Assembly: GCF_000328475.2 (NCBI RefSeq)
Contig: NC_026478.1
Location: 2,232,001 to 2,296,000 of the forward strand
Reading direction: 5' to 3'
Source: Mycosarcoma maydis
Taxonomy: Eukaryota > Basidiomycota > Ustilaginomycetes > Ustilaginales
DNA: 64,000 nucleotides
Shown here: piece by piece, positions 1-11,317 of the stretch
How positions within the stretch are numbered: position 1 is the first letter of the stretch
How the letters are laid out: each line of letters begins with the position of its first letter
Program-made: the position numbers and the translations under genes
Notes under the pieces: model-generated
Database searches by the model: none
Seen by the model: the letters and a program-made list of their open reading frames with translations, nothing else
What the model was told of the DNA's origin: nothing

Positions 1-1934
1 AGAAACTGAGAGCCAAAATCGATGAAAGATGTTCATGATAATAGTATAGTGGAGCAGCTCGGAGACGTGAGCACAGCGCACAGAGGCAGATCATGCAAAT
101 GTTTGAGCGAAAAAGCCACGGGTCTTGTAGATGGAGTGGCGCGCAATCAGGTACATAGAAGCCTAGCCTCGATTCTCGCCGTTTCATTCGTCGGTGTTGC
201 TCCTCTCCGCATTTCTTGGTCTAAGCGAGGAGAGGAGAAACACGAACTGAGCCAGGTCGGCAGACATCAAAGCAAAGCGAATCACGAATGTAACTATCGT
301 TTCTAAACATGGAGCCAAAATACAATTTGTGTCGGATGGCGATCAGCAAGCCAAGTCTCAGAAAGACAAAGAAACGAAAAAAGAGGTAATCTTGTCTCTT
401 GAAACGATCGCTGGTGGTGCAGCGTCGGAGTGTCGGCTGATACTTGCTTCCGTGATGGTAACGCACAGCCGGCTACACGGTGACTGCGTGGGGGAGAAGA
501 GACCAAGAGGTGCGCATCGCTCAAAGTGAGACAAGGGCAATGCAGCTCTGCACTGAAACACGACACTGTATGTGGCATTCGCATCTGCTGGTAGGTGAGC
601 GGCACTGGCTGCTCTAGCTGCTCTGCCTAATCATGAATCATGAATTGTTCCCACGACTTGCCCACTATCTCGTGTCTCGCCCCGCTACAGTGGTCCCTGT
701 TTTCAGCGCAAACCAAACCGATTTCGCGAAATCGCGAAATCGCGAATCGTGAATCCACGCGCCTCGTCTAGACAGAGTCTAGGCAAAGCTCGGTCAAGTC
801 ACGAGTTGTGAATGGCATTTCCGAGGCTTTGATGGTCGACATTCGTGATTCACGATTGTTCATGTTCTGTCACGCGGCTCTTGAGCCATTCAAGCATTGT
901 GATTCTTTTAGATGCAAGCAGCATCCACTCGATTCTCACTGCCGATCGTTGCCTGTATGCCTCATGAGAAAGGTGCAGTCGCATCCGCATCCTTTCCGTC
1001 GGCAATACCAGAGTAGCGCGTACATTCACCACTCGTGAAGCAAGAATGTTTCACTCAGACAAGTCACGACACTCCTAGCACTTCAAGTACTCTACCACTC
1101 ACGACTATGAGCCGTCCCTCTCACTTTTTGCGCAACTGTCGCTCGTCACCTTGGCTGATTCCCATTCGTGATTTTTCAGATCAGACGCGTCCTTGTCTTT
1201 TGTCACGCCTTCAACAAGCCGTTCACGATTCGTGATTCACGATGGACCGAAACGTTCGACTCGTACTCTTGACTGCGCGAAGCTCAGTGAAGGAGAGAGA
1301 GAGTGGAGATGAATTTCGCCTCGGCTAGATTCGAGATTTGACTTGAGCTCCTTGACGCTTGTTCTTGCCACGAGGCGGCCAACTCACAGACTCGTGACTG
1401 ATTCGTGATTTGTGATTCGTGATTCGTGATTCGTAATCCGTGATCCAGTTGAACGTTTGCTGCCAACTAAAAAAAATATATTCGTGATTGGCAGTCACGA
1501 GTTCGACTATCCATGCCCGCTGCGCACTTACTGCACAATCAGGCAAACCCCTCACAGCCACAGCCTCCATGTCTTTCCTGATTCGCTCCAGACTATACCG
1601 CTGTCACAGGATAAACCTGAGCAAGCTCTGCTTGTGGCTTGCATCCTTGACCGAAAGCAGCCCTGCAAGATGGTTTTCATGCTCCGCTGACGCTCCATTG
1701 ATACCGCATCAGATCAAGCCACGCTTTGCCCATCAATCTCACTTCCGCTTGCTGGCAACCGTCAACTCACATCCACGAAGCTTACTTGACAGAATCGCGA
1801 CTGCATCTCGCCCTTGTTTTCACGCATCTGCACACGTCCAAGACTCCGAAAGATCGCGTTCAAAACAACGTTCGATGAGACACGTGATGACGTGTGATAA
1901 CAGGATACCAGACATTACTCCGTCGTCCTCCATC
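1..1934. other. intergenic spacer rich in TCACGA-type repeats
   Basis: I see no convincing gene here. The open frames are short, overlap on both strands and lack recognisable domains. The segment carries many copies of the ATTCGTGATT / AATCACGAAT motif, densest at 722-756 (CGCGAAAT variants), 1213-1243 and 1395-1445. It follows the stop codon of INO80, so the right part should contain the INO80 3' untranslated region. Confidence 0.6.
1395..1445. repeat. 8-bp period TCGTGATT tandem cluster
   Basis: Several consecutive copies of a unit reading ATTCGTG with period 8 (one TTTGTGAT and one TTCGTAAT variant) are directly visible. The same unit recurs in many other spacers in both orientations, so this is one member of a dispersed family rather than an isolated microsatellite. 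Confidence 0.8.
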
Positions 1935-4900
1935 TCAGTCCAGATCGACTCCCGCCAGCTCATCGACCGTCTTCTTGCGGTGACTCTTCGACTTTCTCTT
2001 TGCAGCTGCTCCTTTCGATGGCGAAGCCAGCTGTTCACCACTTGCCATCAAAGCACCATCATCCAGGCTGAGCGGCGTCATGCGTGGAGAAGCGACCTCG
2101 CTGATACGTCCCCGTTTCGCCCCGCCGCTGCCGCCGCCACCTCCACCAACACTGCGCTTCTTGCTCTGCAGTTGCGGCGTTGTCTCGGCCGTGTCCGTAT
2201 CGGCTTTGCTCGGCGGACGAGCTCCGAAAAAGTCGTCTTCGTCGTCTTCCAGTGACCATGTCGATCCCACGGGCGCAGGCGACTCTACAGCTGCTGCTGC
2301 ACGGTCTTTGTTCAGTCGACGTTTTGCATGAGATGCACGCGCCAGATCCGCCTTCTCCTGAGCTGTCTGTGCTTCCTCTGCCTGTTTCTTGCGCAGCATC
2401 GATTCCGCCAGCTCGTCGTCGTCGAGCAGCAACGACACAATCTCTTGTGGTTTGGCCATGCCCGTCTCGCTGTACGCCTTGGTTCCCACCACAATGTCCT
2501 GTACCTCCTTTTTGTTTCGCGCAAGTCGAACAATGCGCTCGTCAATCGTACCCTTGGTGATCAGTCGATACACCGTCACCTGCTTGGTCTGTCCCAAACG
2601 ATGTGCTCGATCCATCGCCTGCGAGTCGTTCGAAGGGTTCCAGTCGTGGTCGTAAAAGATGACCGTGTCGGCCGCTGTCAGGTTGATACCCAGTCCACCC
2701 GCCCTAGTTGACAGCAAAAAGATAAACAACTCTGGCTTGGTCTGCCAATCGGTCACCATGTCTCGTCGATCGGAAATCTTAGATGCGCCATCCAGCCGCA
2801 GATACTTGTACTGTCGGTAAATCAGGTACTCCTCCATCAGGTCGATCATCCTTGTCATCTGGAAGTAGATCAGCACACGGTGTCCGTTCGCCTTGAGCTC
2901 CCTCAGCAGCACATCCAACTTGGCCAACTTGCTCGAGTCCACAATCAGCTTGTTCATCTGTGGCACCTGCATGCCGTTGTACGGCAACTGGTCGATCGAT
3001 GAGTCGCGCATTACTCCCTGTGGAGGCACTTCTGGCAATTCGCTTTGCAGCTCTTCCACGCGCTTCACTGATTCGCGCCCTTCTGGCGATAGCCCAAACA
3101 GCGTCACCGATACCTGTGCATCGCGACTGAACCGCTCCTGCGCTTGCATAAACGGTCCATCGTTGCTGTACAGCTTGATCGGAGGCGCCACAGCTGGCGC
3201 CACAACAGCTCGCGCTGAGTCCTTGGCCAGATACGAATGTCGCCGATAGTCCGCTGCCACTTCCTCCAGAGGCATCAGAACCGATGGCGAACGCCCCGAC
3301 GTCGTGGGCATCGGACGCAACATCTTGGCCAAGGGACGGACCGAAGCAGCAGCAAACGTGTCATCGCTCGCAAACGCCTCCAGCGAGCGCCAATGGCGTT
3401 CTTCGGCCGCAGCTGCCAGGATCCGTTTGATGCCCGTGCTGTGAAAGGTCTTTTGAGCCTCTGACGGCGAAACTCCAATCAACGGCAACGATGCAAACGT
3501 CGAGCGCTCTTCCTGCAGCGACTCATGAATGTGAGGGGCACGCCAGATGTTGAACAAGTTCTGCAGGTAGCCTGTGTCGAATCCTTTGCGGCTGTTGTGC
3601 CCAGGAATGTCAAAGATGCCGCCCTCCCTCACCAGCAGCTTCGGCACCTGCAGTTCGATCAGCGATGTGGTCGAATCGGGCAAGTTGAGCAGATCGCCTT
3701 CACGCGCCAACGAGCCCGAACGGGCAAAGTCGGCGAGCGCAAAAGGCGCCCGAACGTCAGCTCGCTCGAACAGCTCCGGATGATTGCAAACTTTACGGAA
3801 CTGCATGACGAGGTTCATCAAACTCTTGAGACCAGCCTCATCGTTCGACGTGGCGCGATCCATAAGCTCAGCTACCGAAATGTTGGCGCGTAATCCACGA
3901 TAGAGCATCTTTTGACGCGCGCTGAGGTCGCAAAAGACATCGATCTCGATCTTGTCGCCCAGCTCGTTCTGCACGTTCTTCTTAATACGACGAAGCATGA
4001 ACGGCTTGAGAATCATATGCAGACGTCGAAGCTGGTGTTCGTTGAGTGTGCCCTTCTGTTCGGCATGGCTCTCGATATCCTTAGAGAACCACTCGCTGAA
4101 CTCATCATGAGAATCAAAGAGCGACGGCATGATAAAGTGCAGCAGCGCCCATAGCTCCTGCATCGAGTTCTGCACGGGCGTACCGGTCAGAAGCAGACGA
4201 TTTCGACAGTTGAAGCCCAACAGCGTCTTCCATCGGATACTACTCGACGATTTGATCGCCTGCGCCTCGTCCAGAATCATGTACTGCCACTTGACACGTT
4301 GAAAGTACTTTTCGTCCGACACAACGAGCTGGTAGCTAGTGACGAGCACGTGGAACGGGGCGTCACGATTGTACGAGATCTGCTTGCGGTTCCAGAATTT
4401 TCGCAGCACAGCGCGGTCCTTGACATTACCCCAGTAGGGCAGAGCCTTGAGCGTGGGCACAAACTTGCTGATCTCCTGCTGCCAGTTGTGAAGCGTCGAG
4501 GCAGGTGCAATGACGAGGAACGGGCCCCAAATGTCGTGCACCTCGGCCAGATAGGCCATGAGCGAGATGGACTGCACCGTCTTACCAAGACCCATCTCAT
4601 CGGCGAGGATACCATTGATTCCTTGCTCGTACAGGTTGGCAAGCCAGTTGAGACCTTTCAGCTGGTACTCTTTGAGTTGACATGTGAGCATCTTGGGCTG
4701 CTTGATCTCAGTCTGGCCCATGGACGTCGGGTTCAGGAAGTTCATGTCGTCCGAGTCAAACGCCTTGCCAAGGTCCTTCTCCTCGATCTGCTTGACGGGA
4801 CCGGCGTCCAAGCCCTCGCGCTCTCGAGCGGCGGCTTCGTTGCGCCTTCGCTCCTCTGCTGCTGCCACGTCAAACGCCTGTGCCTTTTCTTTTGCTAGAC

Positions 4901-7667
4901 GCACCGCCTCCTGTGCATTGCGGGCGGCGTGGGCGCGGAGATTGCTCTCGTCTTCGTCATCAAAGTCGATATCGTCGAGCTCGGCAAGCCTGGCTTCAGC
5001 ATCGGCTAGTTCGGAATGTGGATTGATAGGAAGGACAGTGGCATCCGACGGTTGAGCATTTGGATCAATGATCTTGCTGCTTCCAGCTGTCTCCTCAGAT
5101 TCTTCGGCTTCGGCAGTCTTGAGCTTGCTGCCAACGAAATGACTGTAGAGCTCGGTCTGTGAGATGAGGAAATTGAGCTTGCGTGCTTGACGCTTAGCCT
5201 CGCGCATCTCTTCCTCCTTTTTGGCTTTTTCGAGGGCTTCTCGCTCGGCCTTCTTGCGCAGCTCACGCTCTTCCTTCTCGTTTCTCTTCCAGAAGACGAG
5301 CACCTCGCGCATAACTTTGCGCGCACGAAGCTGAACATCTTTGACCGTCTTGTTGTTTCGCGCCGCCCCTCGCTTCGCCTCTCGCTGCACGACGCTCGAA
5401 ATTCTACGCCAGTACATGGTTTTGCTTGAAGCACTCTGGAGCACCGTGCGATACACTTTGGGCACATCGCGCTTGGCAATGGTGGTCCAGATGCGTCGGT
5501 GGGCATCCTCGAGCTGCTGTGCACGACGTGCATCGATAGGTACTTTGCCTGAGGCATCCACATCGAGGGCGAAGCTAACATCGTCTGGCGTAGGGGAAGC
5601 CTGGTGAGAGGCAAATGCGGAGTCATCGCCATCAAAGTTGCCGCCGAAATCGGCCAGTGTCGAGTCCACCTCCGACCCAGGTGCCGGAGACAGAGCTGCG
5701 CCGTTCTCGAGACGGCGCTTCTTGTTTCGAGGATCTGCGGCTGCAGGTTTCCCCTTGCTGCGCTTGAGCTTGATGATGTTGGATTTGGAGCCGTTGCGGG
5801 CAGCAAGGTCGGCAAGAGCGACGTCGTCACTGTCGTCGTCGTCGTCATCATCTGCCTGGAGAAGCCCGTCGTCGTCCGTGCCGCGCCCGCCTTTCTTCTT
5901 TCTCGTGCCCATATTTTGCTGGCCATCGCTGAGTGTGCCAAGAAGCTCGAGATCGATCTCGTGGTCACGTTGCTGACGCACATGATCCTGACGACGCTCC
6001 ATGTCCCTCTGCGAGGCCTCCTGCTGCTCTCGGAGGCGGATCTGTCGGATCACGGCAAAGTAGCGACCCTCGTAGGCCCGTGCGAGACGTCTCTCGACTT
6101 CGACGTGCTTCTCACGCATAGAAGCCACAAAGGCGTCCTCGATGAGGCGCTGGCGCTCTCTGACGTCGAAAATGTAGTCGTCGAGCTCGGTTTGCCAGAA
6201 TGGCTGGTTCTCCTCGTTAGAGAGGTCGCTCTCCCAGCCATCCGGGTCGCGGTTCTTCTTTGCGGGTGGTGGAGGAGCAACGAAACTGGAATTGCTCTTG
6301 GAAGCTGGCAAGGGATTGTTGCGCAGCTTGAGCTGCGTCTTGGCGGGAGCTGGCCTGGCTGTCCCGCCTGCGGAGTCGACCTTGCCGTTGCCGTTGGCTG
6401 CGAGTGAGCTGTCTTCGGTCGCAACTTTTGCGTCCTGAGCCGATAGCCGCTCGCCGTTGTTGAGCGTGTGACTGACCGGTGGCTCGGCAGACATCTGTGC
6501 ATCCAGGGAAGCAGAAGTGGCTTCCTCATGCTTGACGCGAATCAATGGCTCATCGACAGCGTTGGCGGGATGACGAACCGACTTGATGCTGGATTGCTGG
6601 TGAGCTGAGCTGTTTCTGCGCTGCGAGATAGCCGCTTCATCCTCGGGATGTACTGTGTAGTTCACTCTGGCAGCCCCAGCGCGAGCCTCGCTGCCGCGGG
6701 AATAAGCTTGTGAATCGCGCGCAGTGCTGTATGACTGTTCTCTGGCAGGGTCGAACGCAGCACGAGACGCATGACTTGGCTCTTGCGCCGTCGTCGGGTA
6801 CGATTCGTGCTCAGCGGCAATGCTCGACTTTGTAGGGCTCGAATGTACAGATTCGACAGCGCCGTTAGCAGAACGGTCGTTGAGCATGTTGAAGATGGAC
6901 ATGGATGGCCTCGGAGGGCTTTCGGGCTGGTGGACCGGCTCGGCGTAGCGAGCGGCTGACGCTGAGTAGTCGCGCGTCGCATACTCGCTGCTACGCTCAT
7001 GAGCGCTCACGACCGGCTGCGGCGACAGTCGGGGTGATCTGTGAGCTCCGCGACGGTACGAGGGCTGGATTTCGCGGGAGTGTGCATCGTACTCATCTCG
7101 ACGATAGACCGCCGGCTCGTCGATGTGACGATTTTCTGGCGCCGATCGAGCGTCGTCTCGGACGCTGATTCTCTCGTATGCAGCAGGCGCATGTCGGCGC
7201 TCGTGAGGCAGCTCGGAGCGGTAAGAGTCCTGATAGGCGTGGCGAGACGGAGAGGCATAGGGATCCGACCTGGCTTGCTCGAAGGACCTCCTATCGTCGG
7301 CCTCTCGGTAAGCATCCGAGTGCACTGGCTGACGGCGATGTTCTGGCGCATACTCGAGATGTGGTTGTGCTGGAGCGCGACGGTGATGGTAATCCTCCTC
7401 GTAGCGATAAGCGGCTTGAGGCGGCGGTCGACGATAATCTGTTGGAGGCGGAGGAGGTACGCCGTACGATGGGCCAGTAGTGTAGGCAGGGTGAACACGT
7501 TCACGGAGGTGGCGGTCGTAGCCCTGCTCGGGGTAGGCTGTATCGTATGAGCGCGAAGGGATGGAGCTCTTGAGACCCCTCTGGTATGAAGCGTAGCCAT
7601 CCGCTGGGTATGCTGGCGGCCGTTCACCAGCATACCGATAGGGTGCACCTCGATCTTCACCGCTCAT
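1935..7667 (-). CDS. INO80: INO80 chromatin-remodelling ATPase
   Basis: Single-exon gene for 1910 residues, longer than yeast Ino80 because of a disordered N-terminal third rich in Tyr, Arg, Ser and Pro. Residues about 715-850 match the DBINO domain that binds Arp/actin-side subunits. The Snf2 ATPase follows: Walker A DEMGLGKT near residue 1025, DEAQ box near 1133, LLLTGTPVQN near 1160. The helicase C lobe with STRAGGLGINL and AMDRAHRLGQ lies near 1590-1710. About 400 residues separate the two lobes, the long insertion typical of the INO80 class that engages Rvb1/Rvb2. The C-terminus is a Lys/Arg-rich low-complexity tail with a short glycine run. The family slides and edits nucleosomes, including H2A.Z-containing ones, in transcription and repair. 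The ATG at 7665-7667 is the first in frame. The neighbour upstream is divergent and distant. Confidence 0.96.
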   Translation of the reverse strand: MSGEDRGAPYRYAGERPPAYPADGYASYQRGLKSSIPSRSYDTAYPEQGYDRHLRERVHPAYTTGPSYGVPPPPPTDYRRPPPQAAYRYEEDYHHRRAPAQPHLEYAPEHRRQPVHSDAYREADDRRSFEQARSDPYASPSRHAYQDSYRSELPHERRHAPAAYERISVRDDARSAPENRHIDEPAVYRRDEYDAHSREIQPSYRRGAHRSPRLSPQPVVSAHERSSEYATRDYSASAARYAEPVHQPESPPRPSMSIFNMLNDRSANGAVESVHSSPTKSSIAAEHESYPTTAQEPSHASRAAFDPAREQSYSTARDSQAYSRGSEARAGAARVNYTVHPEDEAAISQRRNSSAHQQSSIKSVRHPANAVDEPLIRVKHEEATSASLDAQMSAEPPVSHTLNNGERLSAQDAKVATEDSSLAANGNGKVDSAGGTARPAPAKTQLKLRNNPLPASKSNSSFVAPPPPAKKNRDPDGWESDLSNEENQPFWQTELDDYIFDVRERQRLIEDAFVASMREKHVEVERRLARAYEGRYFAVIRQIRLREQQEASQRDMERRQDHVRQQRDHEIDLELLGTLSDGQQNMGTRKKKGGRGTDDDGLLQADDDDDDDSDDVALADLAARNGSKSNIIKLKRSKGKPAAADPRNKKRRLENGAALSPAPGSEVDSTLADFGGNFDGDDSAFASHQASPTPDDVSFALDVDASGKVPIDARRAQQLEDAHRRIWTTIAKRDVPKVYRTVLQSASSKTMYWRRISSVVQREAKRGAARNNKTVKDVQLRARKVMREVLVFWKRNEKEERELRKKAEREALEKAKKEEEMREAKRQARKLNFLISQTELYSHFVGSKLKTAEAEESEETAGSSKIIDPNAQPSDATVLPINPHSELADAEARLAELDDIDFDDEDESNLRAHAARNAQEAVRLAKEKAQAFDVAAAEERRRNEAAAREREGLDAGPVKQIEEKDLGKAFDSDDMNFLNPTSMGQTEIKQPKMLTCQLKEYQLKGLNWLANLYEQGINGILADEMGLGKTVQSISLMAYLAEVHDIWGPFLVIAPASTLHNWQQEISKFVPTLKALPYWGNVKDRAVLRKFWNRKQISYNRDAPFHVLVTSYQLVVSDEKYFQRVKWQYMILDEAQAIKSSSSIRWKTLLGFNCRNRLLLTGTPVQNSMQELWALLHFIMPSLFDSHDEFSEWFSKDIESHAEQKGTLNEHQLRRLHMILKPFMLRRIKKNVQNELGDKIEIDVFCDLSARQKMLYRGLRANISVAELMDRATSNDEAGLKSLMNLVMQFRKVCNHPELFERADVRAPFALADFARSGSLAREGDLLNLPDSTTSLIELQVPKLLVREGGIFDIPGHNSRKGFDTGYLQNLFNIWRAPHIHESLQEERSTFASLPLIGVSPSEAQKTFHSTGIKRILAAAAEERHWRSLEAFASDDTFAAASVRPLAKMLRPMPTTSGRSPSVLMPLEEVAADYRRHSYLAKDSARAVVAPAVAPPIKLYSNDGPFMQAQERFSRDAQVSVTLFGLSPEGRESVKRVEELQSELPEVPPQGVMRDSSIDQLPYNGMQVPQMNKLIVDSSKLAKLDVLLRELKANGHRVLIYFQMTRMIDLMEEYLIYRQYKYLRLDGASKISDRRDMVTDWQTKPELFIFLLSTRAGGLGINLTAADTVIFYDHDWNPSNDSQAMDRAHRLGQTKQVTVYRLITKGTIDERIVRLARNKKEVQDIVVGTKAYSETGMAKPQEIVSLLLDDDELAESMLRKKQAEEAQTAQEKADLARASHAKRRLNKDRAAAAVESPAPVGSTWSLEDDEDDFFGARPPSKADTDTAETTPQLQSKKRSVGGGGGGSGGAKRGRISEVASPRMTPLSLDDGALMASGEQLASPSKGAAAKRKSKSHRKKTVDELAGVDLD

Positions 7668-8202
7668 GGTCTCGGTACTAGCGGAGACGACGCTATGCTA
7701 GCAGCAGCTTGAAACGTTGAAGCGAAGATGCTGACAAGCACCGGGAGATACGCGATGCACACAAATATCTCGCGGGCGGGATGCCCAAGAGACGCCGCAA
7801 GCACTGATCAGACCGCGCGATACCGTGCGTTTGTCTGCTGTGCCAGAAAATCAAGGCTGGCTGCCTTGAAGCTGGCTTGAGGCTTCGGAGAGTGAGGCTT
7901 CGAGGAGGCGTTGATGGAAGTAGCGCACCGCCTTGACCTTGTGCGGAGGAGAAGAAACCAGAAAAGCGAAATGCACGGCTGCCTGTGGTTAAAGTTTGCA
8001 GACCGAGTGTAAGGGCAAGAAGGTCGCAGAAGTGATTCGTGGTGGTGGTCGCAGAATGTGAAATGCTGGGCGGCGCGGCCGCGAGGAGTTGGTGCGTGTG
8101 CGTGGTGTGTGGCTAAGATGGAATGATGCTGACTGCCGCGCCGCTGAATGGCTGCATCACTGACTCAAGACTGATTCTTTGACTAACTGAGCGGCTGCCT
8201 GA

Positions 8203-8226
8203 TGAGCTTCTGAGCTTCTGAGCTTC
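8203..8226. repeat. triple TGAGCTTC direct repeat
   Basis: Three perfect head-to-tail copies of the 8-mer TGAGCTTC lie upstream of the INO80 start codon. The unit length equals that of the dispersed TCACGAAT repeats although the sequence differs. Its function is unknown. Confidence 0.8.
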
Positions 8227-9180
8227 CGCTTCAGAGGTTTTGCGAACTCATGACTGGTTGAATATTGATAAAATATCGCTACGCTACAGCATTCAAAATT
8301 TAGTTGATATCCACGATGCTCCATCCACAATTCACGATTAACGACGATTCATGATTCGTGATTGGACCGAAGACTGTGCCGCGTTCCTTCGCAATCACCA
8401 ACGCCGGGCTTAGCAGACACGGCTTCAGGGCTTTTGGCTTTTGGCTGACATGTTTACCGTCACTCGTGCCTTGACGCCCCTTGCCTGTTCGCAATCGCGA
8501 ATCGCGAATCACGAATCTCCCGCACACTTCTGACTCTTTCTTTCTCCTAAACGTTGTTACGCACGGTGATCGTGTGAAGGGTGAACCTGTGCCAAATCGA
8601 GTTGGCACCCGATGGATTCACGATTTATATTCTAACACGCTAGCACCATTTCCACGTCCATGTCCACGCTCGACTTGTCACGCTAACGCCCGAGTGGCGC
8701 CGCGCCTCTCTCTGCATCCATGCTTGATTCGTGATTCGTGATTTGGCCCGATTTTCGTTTCGTGTTTGGGCTTGGTGCTGTGTGCTTGGAACGCGACAAC
8801 GGAAAGCAGCTCTGCGCTCCACGCTCGAGCCTCAAGCATCGATCGATTTTCGAATCACAGACAGAAGTGACGGCTGCGACGGCTGCTCAGCCTTGACCCA
8901 TCCAAGCCATGCAGTACTATCTGGGATTGATACCGTATCTTGTGATCAGACGTGTTCTTATATGTGCCGAAACGAGCTCTCGCCAGTGACGACGCCCTTT
9001 ACTTGTATCGCTAGGCTAAATCACAATGGTGAGCCACCGCGCAGCACCATTCACGCATTCGCCTTCCCCGTCTGAGGGTGCGTTCGCCCTGTACGAACTG
9101 ACTGGCCCTTTCTGTCGACAATGTCTGCATCACTGGGTGATCGACCCAGCATGTTCCTGAGGTACGATCTGGCATGTCAA

Positions 9181-9790
9181 TTATAAACACTGTATCTGTG
9201 TAGTAAATTCGGGTCTGAAAAAGATGTTCAAAAACCCGTATCGTCTTTCTAAAAGCGAATCGGGAGATTGTCGATCACTGACATAACGGAATAATGTCAG
9301 GCCGATGGATTTGAACATCTCATTTCTCGCATCGTGAGCGTGCATGGGACCACGGCGTGCCGCCACACGTTCACAGCCCTCACGCAATTCGACACTACGC
9401 TTGGTCTCCCAATACGTTATGTCGGGCAAGTCAGGACTGGCCCATCGCGCACCGTCGTGGTAAGCAAGAATGGTGAATCGACGTTCGGACTTGGCTGGCC
9501 AGACCGAGTGTAAAAGGCGGTGAGGCAAATTTTCTCTCGTAGAAGGTGAAGAGAAGCTCACACTCGTGATTCTCTGCTGCGGCGAGGGAAAACAAAACTT
9601 GAAAATGGTCCTCAAACCGAACCACGAGTCTGAGAGTCGATGTGAGCTGGTGTAGGAGGAGGATACAGACGTACAATGTTCCGCCTTGAACACTCGTAAC
9701 TCGACCTAGCGCCATACCTAAAGCACACGAAACCATAGCCTGCACCAGATCAAAGGACGGGCGTGCTGTTCGCCGCTGCATGTAGTCCAC
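9181..9790 (-). pseudogene. doubtful small gene or gene relic
   Basis: Two overlapping minus-strand frames look partly protein-like. One (9431-9790) opens with an ATG and has a short hydrophobic stretch around LYVCILLLHQL. The other (9181-9693) carries a plausible protein-like region including FTILAYHDGARWASPDLPD and reads to a stop at 9181. A possible intron (donor near 9719, acceptor CTCTCAG near 9635) would join an upstream ATG to the second frame. A decayed gene with a frameshift would look the same. No family is recognised, there is no clear signal peptide, and chance open frames remain possible. Confidence 0.25.
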
Positions 9791-11197
9791 TCATGCTGAA
9801 ATGCAATGGATCGATACCCAGCCAGAGAGACACGTATACTTCAGAAGACCTGCGATAGCCGCCCAAAATTACCACCCTGCCTCATTGAACGGGACAGGAC
9901 ATTATGGCAGACACCGAACCACTTGAGTGAGATTGCCAAAATCACACCAACGAGATCTGAACAACAACCACGAAGGCAAATTGCTCGATGGCACGATATA
10001 ACCCGTGTTGGTCAATGGCGATCCCTAGACGAGACCATACGGGGAAGGCATGACGAAAAATTGGATGACGTATGATATTCTTGAGTAGTCCGCGAAAGGG
10101 TTGGCTGACCGAAGCTTTCGTCATTGGAAGTTTTTTTGACAGACAACCATAGCACAGCCTCCCAGGCATGACGCCACCCTCCTGCGCATGCTGGATGGTA
10201 GCAGCCTGGTCACGACAAAGTTGGTGACGAGGTCGTCGAATCGCGAATATGGCTGACAGGTCACTTTTGCACCATTTTAGAAATAAATACAGTACATGCC
10301 TAACCTCGGTAAAAGCGTAATCTGGAGCGTGACTCTGGCCTGTGAAATCCACGCTTAATTGCCGCGCACGGATCAGCCGAAACGCTTTAAAGTGTTCCGT
10401 TGTGCCGCTCATGTGCCCAAATCTTGGATCCCTGCGGCTCGGAAATTCCGCTCAAAGCCCAGACAAGGAGTCACGAGTCGACGCTGTGTGACTTTACGCA
10501 GTGCATGCAAAGTCTGGACTCTGGAGCACGGTGTGGTTGTGTCAGTGTTATTCACGATTTCCCCCTGCTTGTCCAGAAAGGCGACGGCGTCAAGCTTGCG
10601 AAGCTGTCAAGTGAAAATCAAGAATCGCATCATGTCTGGCGCGACCTCAAATGGTTGTTCCCACATCCTCGCACAGCTAGCTTAAGCGAAAGCATGCGAG
10701 CATGGCGAGCTACTCCAGCGCGCCTTATTGACCTGTCAGGACCACAATTCACTTTGGATGCACTTCAACACAGCCCGCACGGGCCTAGCCCTTCAGAAGC
10801 ACAGCGTCCAATCCCGGACCAGGCCGAGCGGCAAGCATGCTCAGTACCAAGGCCGCAACGTGATCAAATCGGAGGACCTTCTACTGTAGCATAGAGTGTT
10901 TGGGGAGAGGCAAGGCGGCCATTGTTCATTTCTGTGTGCATGCGCTCGGCACAGCAGCCCCGACCCAAATCGCTCGCTCGAGCACGGGGCGACCTTCGTG
11001 CTTGCTAAGGTAAACGTCAGTATGGCAGCCAATGAGACAACCAGACGCACGGGGCAACAAAACTCGCGACTGACGACGCTTGCTATGCTGTTGCCACTCT
11101 GCCAAACAATACATGTGACTTTCCAGATGTCTGTGCTCGCACGCCTGGACGGTTAGGCCACTGCTGGCGAACACGTTTTGCCATAGCGCCCCAAGAT

Positions 11198-11210
11198 GTA
11201 TATATAGATA
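11198..11210 (+). promoter_or_regulatory. candidate TATA element of the DDR48-like gene
   Basis: GTATATATAGATA lies about 110 bases upstream of the ATG at 11318. It is followed by a C/T-rich, purine-poor leader (CATCTCAATCTCAATCTCACA before the start). A clear TATA box is consistent with a strongly inducible gene, as expected for a stress protein. The assignment is by position and sequence only. Confidence 0.5.
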
Positions 11211-11317
11211 CATATGTGTAGTTTGAAAGTAACTCCGCATATCCCTTTCCATCACTCACATTTTCTAGTCAGCTCGTCATCCCTCTACAACCGATTCATC
11301 TCAATCTCAATCTCACA

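Larger units (their letters stand above)
7668..11317. other. 3.6-kb spacer between INO80 and the DDR48-like gene
   Basis: Divergent spacer. The first part (7668-8280) should be INO80 promoter and leader. It includes a triple TGAGCTTC repeat at 8203-8226. Copies of the TCACGAAT motif cluster at about 8317-8364, 8491-8515 and 8723-8744. From about 8900 to 11150 the sequence has a few unconvincing open frames; one (9181-9790, minus) is listed separately as a doubtful gene. The last 200 bases hold the TATA-containing promoter of the downstream gene. Confidence 0.55.

Noticed and set aside
1488..2255. 255-codon plus-strand frame overlapping the INO80 3' end
   Set aside because: It overlaps coding sequence of INO80 on the other strand and has no recognisable domain.
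9942..10412. 156-codon minus-strand frame with a hydrophobic end
   Set aside because: No family match and no clear gene signals; I could not separate it from chance.
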